Below are positions 21,201 to 28,121 of a DNA stretch of 64,000 bases, piece by piece (position 1 is the stretch's first letter; each line of letters starts with the position of its first letter). The notes beneath the pieces were generated by a model. The model had not been told where the DNA came from and searched no databases. It worked only from the letters and a program-made list of their open reading frames with translations. This DNA is from Locusta migratoria (lineage: Eukaryota > Arthropoda > Insecta > Orthoptera > Acrididae): assembly GCA_026315105.1 (NCBI GenBank), contig CM048745.1, positions 153,347,323-153,411,322 of the forward strand. Direction: 5' to 3'. The position numbers were made by a program, and so were the translations under genes.

Positions 21201-22140
21201 ATTTTTTCAATGACAAAAATTACAATAAACACAAATTAAAATAAACTTTCGGCTTTTCGTCTCACTGAATTTTTTAAGATCACATAATTAATACAAGCCG
21301 CTGTTACGGCTTCAATTGATGGTACTGACAACGCAGATAGTCTTTCTTGGTTCATTGTGCTTCTCCAGTAAGTCCGAATCAATTTTAACTTTGTGACGCT
21401 TCTCTCGGCCGAAGCTGTACTGACTGCAATTTTCAGCATAATGCTGATAGTTATATAAACATTTGGATATACTTCTTCCAAATTGTTTTCTAAAATGTAC
21501 TGAAGAAGTTGTCTTGCAAGTATTTAACTAAAAATTGCATCACTGCTGCACTCAGACAGAAATAAATACGGACAACTAAATAGCTGCCGACCGGAAATGG
21601 CCGAGAGCACTAAGGCACCGCGATGAGAGAGATCGCTCTCCTCGGGGGTCGAATCCCACCATTGGTACGGATGTAGTGTTCGTCCTTTGGTTAAGGTAGT
21701 GTAAGTTAGACGTAGGTCGTCGTTGCGTAACCTAGCAGTTGGAAACCGCCTTTAAACATCAAATATAAAAAAGAAAGAAAAAGCTAAAATTTTAACAATG
21801 CCTTGCGCGCCCCCACACGCGCGAGGCCGTCGGCGGTTGCCGACGTCGCCGACGCCTAGCGCCGCCACTGATAACCTCACTTTCAACATCGGGTATTACT
21901 GTTCGATTACGTTTATGGTCTAAACACACTGCCACAAAATCTTGCTTGAGATTGTAGTTCAGCACTAGTACGCTAGGAGCACTTCAGTAGATTATTATCT
22001 ATCTTGTGCACCTTCGTTCATCGTTTAAAAAGGGCTTAAGTGTGAGCAGTAGGAGAGCAATGGGCTGCGCCGGGCTCACCGATATAGGCTGCGGCGTGGG
22101 CGGCGAGGGCGGCGAGCGCCAGCAGAAGGCAGCGGTCCAT
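7410..22140 (-). CDS. Takeout / JHBP-superfamily secreted protein, six exons
   Basis: The coding sequence is join(7410-7612, 8981-9133, 11479-11615, 11697-11847, 15329-15427, 22080-22140) on the complement: 804 nt, 267 residues plus stop, with every junction GT-AG and in phase. Residues 1-18 form a signal peptide (MDRCLLLALAALAAHAAA), so the product is probably secreted. Cys29 and Cys39 match the conserved N-terminal disulfide pair of the family. The middle has the alternating beta pattern of JHBP domains, ending in LTGLFGDYEPLG. NMFIN at 205-209 fits the family motif N-x-F-x-N, and VPYDQLFP lies near the C-terminus. Length is normal (240-270). Known members carry hydrophobic ligands in haemolymph or antennae and affect feeding, circadian and courtship behaviour. 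The ligand here cannot be read from sequence. The introns contain many transposons but none breaks an exon. Confidence 0.9.
8120..8634. repeat. Diverged short repeats and palindrome in intron 5
   Basis: The phrase agcaacaaattt/agcaccaaattagca with nearby aaaattc recurs at about 8150, 8300, 8400 and 8560, suggesting old tandem units. At 8481-8502 there is a perfect 22-bp palindrome (GCTAGCTTAAT and its reverse complement), followed by a partial extra copy. Confidence 0.4.
8635..8790 (+). mobile_element. SINE, 5'-truncated
   Basis: Starts inside the tRNA-like head (cacggcctcccgcgtcgtgg, then gttcgaatcctccgtcgggc) and keeps the body up to aaacatttgaacatttg. No target duplication was identified. 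Confidence 0.7.
8981..9133 (-). CDS. Takeout-like exon 5
   Basis: It encodes residues 150-200 (GSSVDVTYAGHIENGKQGHS to FGDYEPLG). Acceptor atttcag|AC and donor CTCG|gtaagt are both canonical. Confidence 0.88.
9410..9555 (+). mobile_element. Old, strongly diverged SINE copy
   Basis: Retains a box B-like gatgttcgagccctccctcg, the gcccataggattgcaaatat tail segment and the terminal tttgaacatttg. Much of the body is lost. Confidence 0.5.
9636..10323. mobile_element. hAT-like MITE rich in GAACTA motifs
   Basis: It is flanked by gtacttatt on both sides (9627-9635 and 10324-10332). The ends are imperfect inverted repeats (agtcttttgtagttc against the complement of gaactattatgcgaaagtct). The motif gaacta, often as cgaactagttcg, recurs many times on both strands, as expected of subterminal transposase-binding sites. 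No coding capacity remains. Superfamily is inferred from the 8-9-bp duplication. Confidence 0.55.
10575..10868. repeat. Recent tandem duplication, about 135-bp unit
   Basis: Two adjacent, nearly identical copies run from aaaaaattctaacgcatttt to gtatccttttctcgga. Only a few differences are seen (for example cagacgcgcg against caggcgcgcg), so the duplication is young. Within each unit gagacagacgcgcgtatgtc forms a short imperfect hairpin. Confidence 0.8.
11133..11426. mobile_element. hAT-type MITE, CAGTGGCGTAAC family, copy 1
   Basis: Terminal inverted repeats CAGTGGCGTAACTA / TAGTTACGCCACTG enclose 294 bp and are flanked by an exact 8-bp duplication, ctctccag (11125-11132 and 11427-11434). It lies in intron 4 only about 50 bp from exon 4. 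A sister copy is at 48935-49225. Both carry G-rich and C-rich stretches just inside the ends. Confidence 0.85.
11479..11615 (-). CDS. Takeout-like exon 4
   Basis: It encodes residues 104-149 (VDTVNKRIRVVTHVDGLNNI to GSGIFKLSM). Acceptor cttccag|AG and donor ATGT|gtgagt. Confidence 0.88.
11697..11847 (-). CDS. Takeout-like exon 3
   Basis: It encodes residues 54-103 (GIPQIGADPIDPLSQLPPLT to SVVDNL). The start matches the family phrase G-I-P-x-x-x-x-x-P-x-x-P-L. Intron 3 is only 81 bp. Acceptor tccacag|GG, donor CCA|gtaagt. Confidence 0.9.
12001..12691 (+). mobile_element. Internally deleted mariner element
   Basis: Near-perfect terminal inverted repeats of about 28 bp (cgaggcgcgtccagaaagta...) are flanked by TA at 11999-12000 and 12692-12693, the mariner target duplication. 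The interior keeps only the two ends of a mariner transposase, so it is a deletion derivative. It lies in intron 2, just upstream of exon 3 in gene orientation. Confidence 0.88.
12162..12592 (+). pseudogene. Mariner transposase, N- and C-termini fused by deletion
   Basis: From ATG at 12162 about 110 residues match the mariner helix-turn-helix half (ENPAAYEIGSVIRFLNARKV, MVRRWVRQFNGG, DEERSGRPPLV). At about 12488 the frame shifts directly to the family C-terminus (WLKTQAADFYEEGIQNLVPS to GSYVEQ, stop at 12590). The whole DDD catalytic core is missing. The protein could at most bind the terminal repeats. Confidence 0.85.
13199..13400 (+). mobile_element. SINE, variant subfamily
   Basis: The head ccgcggtggagtagccgagc and the box B-like gaggttcgagtcctccctag differ from the main family, but the tail (gtttgtaagc, ggactgatgacc, acaaacatttgaacatt) is shared. 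Exact target duplication tgtacgtttctg at 13187-13198 and 13401-13412. Confidence 0.85.
13413..15130. other. Intron 2 of the takeout-like gene, no further feature
   Basis: AT-rich intronic DNA. No repeat with clear ends and no extra exon could be supported. Confidence 0.4.
15133..15224. repeat. Compound microsatellite (AT)n(GT)n
   Basis: About 24 AT units run directly into about 21 GT units, roughly 100 bp from exon 2. Confidence 0.95.
15329..15427 (-). CDS. Takeout-like exon 2
   Basis: It encodes residues 21-53 (ATPLGIKTCADDQPDVVECR to VVLLAAG) with the conserved cysteine pair C29/C39. Acceptor gttacag|CT, donor GCCG|gtgagt. Confidence 0.88.
15631..16640 (-). pseudogene. Tc1-like DDE transposase, frameshifted
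   Basis: The N-terminal part at 16393-16602 (SIDRRFREHGTFQPMTRDWG, RPITKRTPAMVEAIL) is a DNA-binding half. At 16007-16324 the first catalytic Asp lies in LFTDEASFQRD. At 15631-16017 RWIGRGGPIPWLPRSPDHNP carries the last catalytic acid. The expected HDGAPAHFS motif is readable near 15960 only in another reading frame. At least three frame breaks make it inactive. Confidence 0.8.
16699..16888 (+). mobile_element. SINE inserted in the Tc1-like element
   Basis: Full-length main-family copy (gccgcggtggccgaggggac, ggggttcgaatcccccctcg). Exact target duplication acaactccgca at 16688-16698 and 16889-16899. It is younger than the Tc1-like element that it interrupts. Confidence 0.92.
17251..17864. other. 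Intron 1 segment, GC-rich patch
   Basis: A GC-rich patch at 17360-17490 is the only notable feature. No coding or repeat structure is recognised. Confidence 0.3.
17876..18061 (-). mobile_element. SINE, minus orientation
   Basis: Full-length main-family copy. Target duplication tcgtacggtta (17865-17875) and tcgtatggtta (18062-18072), one mismatch. Confidence 0.9.
18073..19055. other. Intron 1, no feature seen
   Basis: No coding, RNA or bounded repeat could be supported. Confidence 0.4.
19056..19326. mobile_element. Small foldback element with ribozyme-like arms
   Basis: Two arms of about 100 bp (aatttcaagtaaaaccagtc, caaccaagact...) are in inverted orientation around a loop of about 60 bp. 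Each arm contains a degenerate hammerhead-like core: on minus, TGATGA near 19135-19140 and GAAACGTGTC near 19108-19117; on plus, GATGATGG...GGGCAGAACGCGTC at about 19243-19273. The arms resemble those of the larger foldback at 22711-23524. Confidence 0.65.
19327..21046. other. Intron 1, no bounded feature seen
   Basis: Contains a GC-rich segment at 19840-20250 without recognised motifs. The remainder is AT-rich. Confidence 0.35.
21236..21481 (-). pseudogene. hAT transposase C-terminal dimerisation fragment
   Basis: About 80 residues with STASAERSVTKLKLIRTYWR followed by RSTMNQERLSAL match the hAT C-terminal dimerisation region (family pattern S-x-x-x-E-R-x-F/V-S-x-L-K-x-I-K). The catalytic part is absent. 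Confidence 0.78.
21592..21768 (+). mobile_element. Diverged tRNA-derived SINE inside the hAT element
   Basis: The head gaccggaaatggccgagagc and the box B-like gggggtcgaatcccaccatt mark a tRNA-like SINE of a different subfamily from the main one. Right boundary and target duplication are unclear. Confidence 0.5.
22080..22140 (-). CDS. Takeout-like exon 1 with signal peptide
   Basis: ATG at 22138-22140 begins residues 1-20 (MDRCLLLALAALAAHAAAYI), a classic hydrophobic signal peptide with an A-x-A cleavage context. Donor ATCG|gtgagc. The start is supported by the TATA box 80-90 bp upstream. Confidence 0.88.
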
Positions 22141-22222
22141 GGCTGGAGTCTGGAGGCTACTGGAGGCTGGAACTGGAGCTGGAAGCTGGAGCAGCGGTGT
22201 TGTGGACGCGTGGCGCCGCCCC

Positions 22223-22229
22223 TTTTATA
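22223..22229 (-). promoter_or_regulatory. TATA box of the takeout-like gene
   Basis: TATAAAA on minus, in cgtataaaaggggcgg. It predicts a transcription start near 22195 and a short leader of about 55 nt before the ATG. The leader has repeated ctccag motifs. Position relative to the coding start is typical of a TATA promoter. Confidence 0.7.
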
Positions 22230-22690
22230 CGGCTCCGTCTGTCGCGAGGCCGCCTCACGCCCCTCCACTGACAACCGAGGGCGGACGCGGCCGCTTGCGC
22301 AACGCACTCGCCAATCCCACCAGCAGCCACTAACGCTTCCCAAATCGGAACCTTTCCTGCTCGGAAACGACCTCGCGAGACATTCTCAAAACGCACCAAT
22401 CACGCACATTTACCGATGGATTTTCGAGATCCTGACGTACGATACTTTCGCACGGAAAACTAGTATACTCTTTAGCCAATTTGTACGGCATGTCACCTCG
22501 CGTTCTTCGGCGTCACACCAAGGTCTATAAACGACAGGTCTGGACACCAGTGTTTCTTATGTCACCGCCATTTTGCGTCTACAGCGGACGACGCAGCGCA
22601 GTATCGGTGGGAGAGAAAACACTCGCAATCGCAAATTATTATTAGGGTAAGGTGGTGCAATTTCGATCATTTCGGACAAATGTTATTATA
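22230..22690. other. Upstream region of the takeout-like gene
   Basis: Moderately GC-rich close to the promoter, then mixed. No defined regulatory motif can be named with confidence. Confidence 0.35.
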
Positions 22691-22748
22691 TCTGGAAATA
22701 AATTGAGAAATATTCCTTCAAACCGTCTTGATTGCAAATTTTTTTATT

Positions 22749-22797
22749 AGTTAATGACGCGTTCGCCCTTTAGCAGGGCATCTTTTTCAGATTATCT
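22749..22797 (-). ncRNA. Hammerhead-ribozyme-like motif, left arm
   Basis: Read on minus: AGATAAT, then CTGA + AAA + AGA, a stem II hairpin TGCCC-tgctaaa-GGGC, GAA, CGCGTC, ATTAACT. It has the same layout as the right-arm motif but with a three-base insertion in the CTGANGA core and one A missing after GAA, so it is probably inactive. Confidence 0.4.
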
Positions 22798-23396
22798 GCG
22801 TGACAGAACTTACACAAAATGATTTCCAATCCATGGTGTACAGCAATCAGTTAGAATAAATATTTCTTCAAACCGTATTGATTGCAATTTTTTTTTTCAA
22901 TCAAGACGGTTTGAAGAAATATAGAAATTACACAAAATTACAAGGCGGAATTACAAACGGTTATAATGGTACATGGGCTTATTTTGTGTTAAGAAGACAG
23001 TATATATGGTAAACAAAGCTTACAATGCGGTCTCCGTGGTGTGACACCTTAAGTTGTTATTGCGGTGTTTCTATTTTTCTGGAATTTTTTTGATTTCATT
23101 GTCGCCCTACAAATGATCGGGTAACAACAAATTACAGTTGGAACATACTCGGTAAAGATGTGGGAAACCTAAAACCGATTTTTAAGATTACCTTAATAGA
23201 AACGGTGGTCTCTGGTGATACAAAAAATTCCAGAAAGATAGAAACACCGCAATAAAAATTTACGGTGTCACACCACGGAGAGTACATTGTAAGCTTTGTT
23301 TACCATTCATACTGTCTTCTTAACACAAAATAAGCCCGTGTACCATTATAACCGTTTGTAATTCCGTCTTGTAATTTTGTGTAATTTCTGTCACGC

Positions 23397-23443
23397 AGAT
23401 AATCTGAAGATGCCCTGCTAAAGGGCGAGACGCGTCATTAACT
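23397..23443 (+). ncRNA. Hammerhead-ribozyme-like motif, right arm
   Basis: Order: AGATAAT (stem I) - CTGAAGA (core) - TGCCC/GGGC stem II with tgctaaa loop - GAGA - CGCGTC - ATTAACT (stem I). Stem I pairs at 6 of 7 positions. CTGAAGA fits the core CUGANGA. The predicted cut would follow GTC at 23436. GAGA replaces the usual GAAA, which may abolish activity. The very short palindromic stem III (CGCG) is the type that works as a dimer in Penelope-like elements and retrozymes. Confidence 0.5.
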
Positions 23444-23539
23444 AATAAAAAATTTGCAATCATGACGGTTTGAAGGAATATTTATTCTAACTGATTTTTG
23501 TACACCATGGATTGGAAATCATTTTAAATTGAGAAAAGG

Positions 23540-24223
23540 AATAATTTTAACTATGGTACTTGTTCTTGGACGTTTAATGGATATGTAACACAGATATTAC
23601 ACAGTTGCAAATGTTGGTATAAACACAGAAAAAGGTTACGGAATTGAGAAAAATCGATCGAAAATGTACCACACTAGGTAAAATTGTGACCACTTCCTCG
23701 TACAATTTTGATTACGGGCATCTTACACATTAAAAGCACTTTTTCTGTCACGCACCAAAGCATACTTCGTGGTATCAAACATTGCATTTTTGGCAGCGAA
23801 TTCAGTCACCCTTAACTAGATGATTTATAAGAGCGCGTTAGACGAAGTAGCTTCACTTACCTCTTCAAAGGGAAAAAATTTTTATCTCCTTACCGCAAAG
23901 CGGTGTATTCTTGGAAAAGACAGGAGGAGCTGTAGAAACCTACTACTCCACAACGAGACACTACGAGATAGACAAATGGCGCGAAATCTTATGTTGATCG
24001 GAATTTAACCTATATCGAATTTGTACCACCTTAGCCTATTCTGCAGCCGATTTGTGTACCGTTTGAGTCAGAAATTAAATTCTTGCGTTTAGTAGTTAGA
24101 TACCGATAATTCAAAAGGCCTATATTTCTCACTCTTACCAGGAAAGGTCACAAGACAATTCTCACAGTTTTGACTCTGTGTGATACGAACCGGCTAGATG
24201 ACCGTTTTAAATTTATGAAATAC
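23540..24223. other. No feature seen
   Basis: AT-rich intergenic DNA without recognised features. Confidence 0.35.
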
Positions 24224-25183
24224 TAGCTTAAACCCGCGACTCCGCTCGCGTGTTGGTTGATTATGATAGATAAGCTATCTTTCAGTAGTGTGCTATGAAA
24301 CTGGTTTTGAAGGAACTGAAAAATATTCCTGTCAGATTGCAGAAGTCTATGTACTTACCGTTTATCAGGAAAGTAAGTTGCTTAGATCAAATCACACTAA
24401 AAATGCACTCGTTTTCGTAGAGTCCAATCAGGAAATTCAACAACAATGATTCTTATATCACAGATCGATCACTTGATGTAATGCGTGAAACGTCAAATCG
24501 ATCTTTTTAAAGAGATGTATTAAAAGAAATTTCTTTTTTACTGCTTCATTTATTTAGTCTTATATTTCCTTATTCGTATGCTTATCCTTACAGAGGATGA
24601 GCTGAAGATATTGTAACACGCATTGACCAAGGTCTGTGGCATCACGTTTCGCTATATGTAACCTCCTTGCTATAGAGTCGCAAACGTCATCGCTGGCCTT
24701 CAGTCCGAATTTGTTTTATAATTTGACGACTTTCAACCGCCATATCTTCCACCCTCTTATAGCTATCGGCATGGAACTGTTAGGGTGCACAACGGGAGAC
24801 TTCGGACAACACTTACACACAGACCATTCGTCTGCGTTCTGTAGTTTTCGCTGCAGAGCGAAATATTAACACACACACACACACACACACACGTAGGATT
24901 TTATAGAGACCGATAACTTTCTATCCCAATATACTCCACCCTTTTATTATTATCAACCCTCAAGCAATAATGCAACCAAAAAAAGAAAAAAAAAACATTT
25001 TCAAAGAGTAATTATTGTTCCGCATTTCGCATTATATTCTTCAAATTACTAAATAGCTATCAGATCGCTATAAAACCGTGCCTAAAACCTTCCTCAGGTT
25101 TAAATTGGTAACTGTACAAATATTTAAGTCTTTGCGTCTTGACGTTCGGATGTGATAAGCGTACACCGAACAGATATTCACAT

Positions 25184-25256
<73 letters not shown>

Positions 25257-25396
25257 GAGCTATCCGATCGCCATAAAACCGTGCCTAAAGCCTTCCCCGG
25301 GTAGACATTAGCAACTGTACAAATTTTTAGCTCTTTATGTCTTATGGTTCAGACGTGATAAACGTACACCGAACAGACATTCACATTTATAGATAC
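24224..25396. repeat. tactagcttaaac repeat block, copy A
   Basis: Begins tactagcttaaacccgcgac and shares with 60134-61325, in the same order, aatgcactcg, atcgatcacttgatgtaatg, cgcaaacgtcatcgctgg and tgcagagcgaaatattaaca. It ends in two diverged units of about 137 bp containing ataaaaccgtgcctaaa and cgtacaccgaacagac. A (CA)n run lies at 24871-24891. It is an unclassified interspersed repeat. Copy A has about 120 bp extra near 24260-24390. Confidence 0.75.
25186..25251. repeat. Compound microsatellite (TA)n(TG)n
   Basis: It lies between the two 137-bp units of copy A, at the same point where copy B carries a SINE insertion flanked by tcacattaatatatata. Confidence 0.95.
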
Positions 25397-26665
25397 AGAC
25401 TAGATGACCCGGTGAATTTCGTATCACTTACCTCTTAATATAAACCATGTTAATTTAAATCATTTGTATTTTAGACGCAGTAGTTTTATAAAGACATCAT
25501 CACATAGTCTAAGTATTGGCTCGATACCGGACAGAAACAGTGGGCAGATCACGCACACATGTCCAGGATAATGTTCAAGTCACAATCGTTGAAGTTCCTG
25601 GAAGGTTTAAACGGTGATAAAAATATGGAAAAATTGTGAGGAAAATTTAGATTTAAAACATTTAAAATAATGACTTGGTTGTTGTGTTATCTAGTCGCCC
25701 CGGCAATGCTTAGCAAATGCTAATATGTATGTACTCTTGCTTTGAACGTCAAAGGTGAAAAATTTTATCGCAATCAGATGAATGCTATTGACATTTCATA
25801 GAAAAATCTCCTTCTATTTTTTCTGAATTCTCCGGGTAACTTTTCCACATTTTTATTTCATAAGAACGTCAAATATGCAAAATTTTGTCGGAATCAGAAG
25901 AATGATATTCACATCCCACTGAAAAAAGCTCTTTCAGTTTCTCGTGAATTTTCTAATTTTCAGGGTAACTATCCCATATTTTTTGTACATAAGAACGTTC
26001 ATCTTTCGTTGAACGTCAAATGATCAAAATTTTATCGCAATCGGATGAACGGTTCTGAACTCGTAGTGTTGACAATATTTAGAAATACAATGAAAAAGAA
26101 ACTTAGTTGGAATTTTGCGACTTTCGTTTTTAACTGTCCCTATTTTTTAGTGAAAACTTTTCCAAGACCATAATCAACAGGACAAAAACAGAATTACCCC
26201 TCTCCGTCGTGCGAATAGTCATTTATAGTGCTGAATTCAATCAAAAACACATTGAAAAACACGCTTTCAGTTTTTTTCATATTTTCCAATCTTCCGATAG
26301 ATTTTCCCAAAAAAATATTTCATACAAACCTTGTCCTATCAAGCCGTAGTCAAGTGATGCTCCTACAACCACGTGACAATTGATTTTTATTGATAGAAAA
26401 AATCGCTTTCGGTTTTTCCTAAATTTTCCTACTTGCTTTCAACATGAAACGTACGAAACTTTATCGAAATTGGACGAACGTTATTGATAGCGCATTGGAA
26501 AAAGCTGTTCCAGTTTTTTTCCGAATTTCCTCTTTTCTGGATAACTTTTCCATATTTTTTCATCGTTTAAATCTTCCCTGAACATACACAAATATTTCAA
26601 GACTAAAATTAGCCAAATCGGTTCAGCCGTTCTCGAATTTTAGCGGGACTAACGAACAGCACTTC

Positions 26666-26722
<57 letters not shown>
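25397..26722. repeat. Diverged tandem units, ctagatgacccgg repeat
   Basis: Starts ctagatgacccggtgaattt and ends tcggttcagccgttctcgaa...gcgggactaacgaacag plus an (AT)n run at 26676-26722. Between 25741 and 26540 a unit of about 150-170 bp recurs (gaacgtcaaa, aattttatcgcaatc, aactttccatattttt) with heavy divergence. Class unknown. Confidence 0.55.
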
Positions 26723-26727
<5 letters not shown>

Positions 26728-27400
26728 TGTGGTCTGAGTGGGCCGTAGGAAAAGAAAAACTCCCATGAAAGATTTCCGATTTTAGAATACAAGAAGTATA
26801 AGCAATTTCGATGACGAAGTATGATTTGCACTAAAGCACTTTTCGGAAAATATCTCATGGCGAAAAATGCTTTCATAACATGTAATGGTGGGTAACTTTT
26901 TCTCGCTGACATCCCCCTCAAAATGATGAAAGGAAAAAAGTTTGTCGCTTACTACTTTTTTGGCGTTCATGCAGTAAAATTACGGCATCTGGCATCACGT
27001 TACAATTTATTACTCGTACACTATTAATTGTATTCGCGAGAAATGTTACAGACAGTATACACACATACCACTGAACGAACGTTCAAAATTTTATAGTACT
27101 ACGACACACAGTTCATGAGATATGATGCCTTAATTAGGTTCACCGTAAACTGCGTTACCACACATGAAATTTTGATTTATAACGTCTTTCATAGTAACTC
27201 TATTCGCGACGTATTTTGCAGACATTTGACATGTACACCACTGGATGTACGTTCGAAATAATAAAGCACTAGCATATCTGCCCGTGCTGCACAACGGTTG
27301 TTGAAGGAGGGTTTGTCTGTATCATGGCTTTTTATGGTTGCGGACCTCAGTCAGTAAAAACAGAATCCTTGTTGGATCGCTCTGTCAATCAACTCAGTTG
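26723..27400. other. No feature seen
   Basis: Intergenic DNA. Scattered phrases (cgcgaga, atttt, acagacagtata...) resemble the repeat at 35160-36000 but no boundaries can be given. Confidence 0.3.
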
Positions 27401-28121
27401 TCCTAGCCAAGATGTCAAATGTAAGTAAAAGTCATTGACCGAAACGATGTATCTTCATAAAGATGTCAAATGTAACTAAAAGTCATTTTTTTTTTTTTTT
27501 CCTTTATTGTTAATTTCACTCCGACTTTCGTCGGCGGGCTGGCAGCAGCATCAGCGCTGCTCTTCAGCCGAGAGAACAGACACATGACAAGCGAGATAAA
27601 AGGAACAAAGACATGAAGGTAAAAATAATGAGTATAAAAACATGGTACGGAGGAAAAATGGAAGACTTACAAACTGGACATCGGAGACAATACTGCAGAC
27701 TTAAGACACATGAACAAGAGAGACTGACACACATAAGCAGATGAAAAACAGTCTGTGCCACGGTGGCGATAAAATCACATGGAGATACAACACTGGACAC
27801 ACGAAGGCACACGATGATATAGGTGGTGACGACATGAGTTGCGACGCACTGGACACGAACACACGGCGATGACGATGCACTTGACACGAGAATACACTGT
27901 TGTGAAAAGGCGACGCTGCAGCCCCCGCGGGGCAAGGAGAGGGAGGAAGCGAGGAAGCGCGGGGGAGGGTCGAAAAGAGAGAGAGGGGGGGGGAGAAGGT
28001 GGGGAGAAGGAAAGACAGGCGCGAGTGAGACTCCAGGTGGGGAGAGGAGGGGGAAATCCAAGCGGGGAGGGGGAGAAGGAGGGGATGGGGAGAGGGGGCC
28101 GCTAAGTCTACGGGGAAGGGA

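Larger units (their letters stand above)
21055..21870. mobile_element. hAT element, CAGTGGCGGCGC ends
   Basis: Terminal inverted repeats CAGTGGCGGCGCTAG / CTAGCGCCGCCACTG are flanked by an exact 8-bp duplication ataacctc (21047-21054 and 21871-21878). It holds a remnant of a transposase C-terminus and a second, SINE-like insertion. Confidence 0.88.
22711..23524. mobile_element. Large foldback element with hammerhead-like arms
   Basis: The outer parts (attccttcaaaccgtcttga..., ttagttaatgacgcg) reappear inverted near the right end (cgcgtcattaactaataaaa, gacggtttgaaggaat), and inner segments such as gtaaacaaagcttaca and gacagtat pair too, giving arms of about 300 bp. The direct repeat taaattgagaaa flanks it (22699-22710 and 23525-23536), fitting a target duplication. 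An extra partial copy of the arm end lies at 22822-22920. No coding region. The arms carry hammerhead-like cores. Confidence 0.75.

Noticed and set aside
22006..22530. 174-codon plus-strand open frame
   Set aside because: It lies antisense to the takeout exon 1 and promoter. It is low complexity and explained by GC-rich composition.
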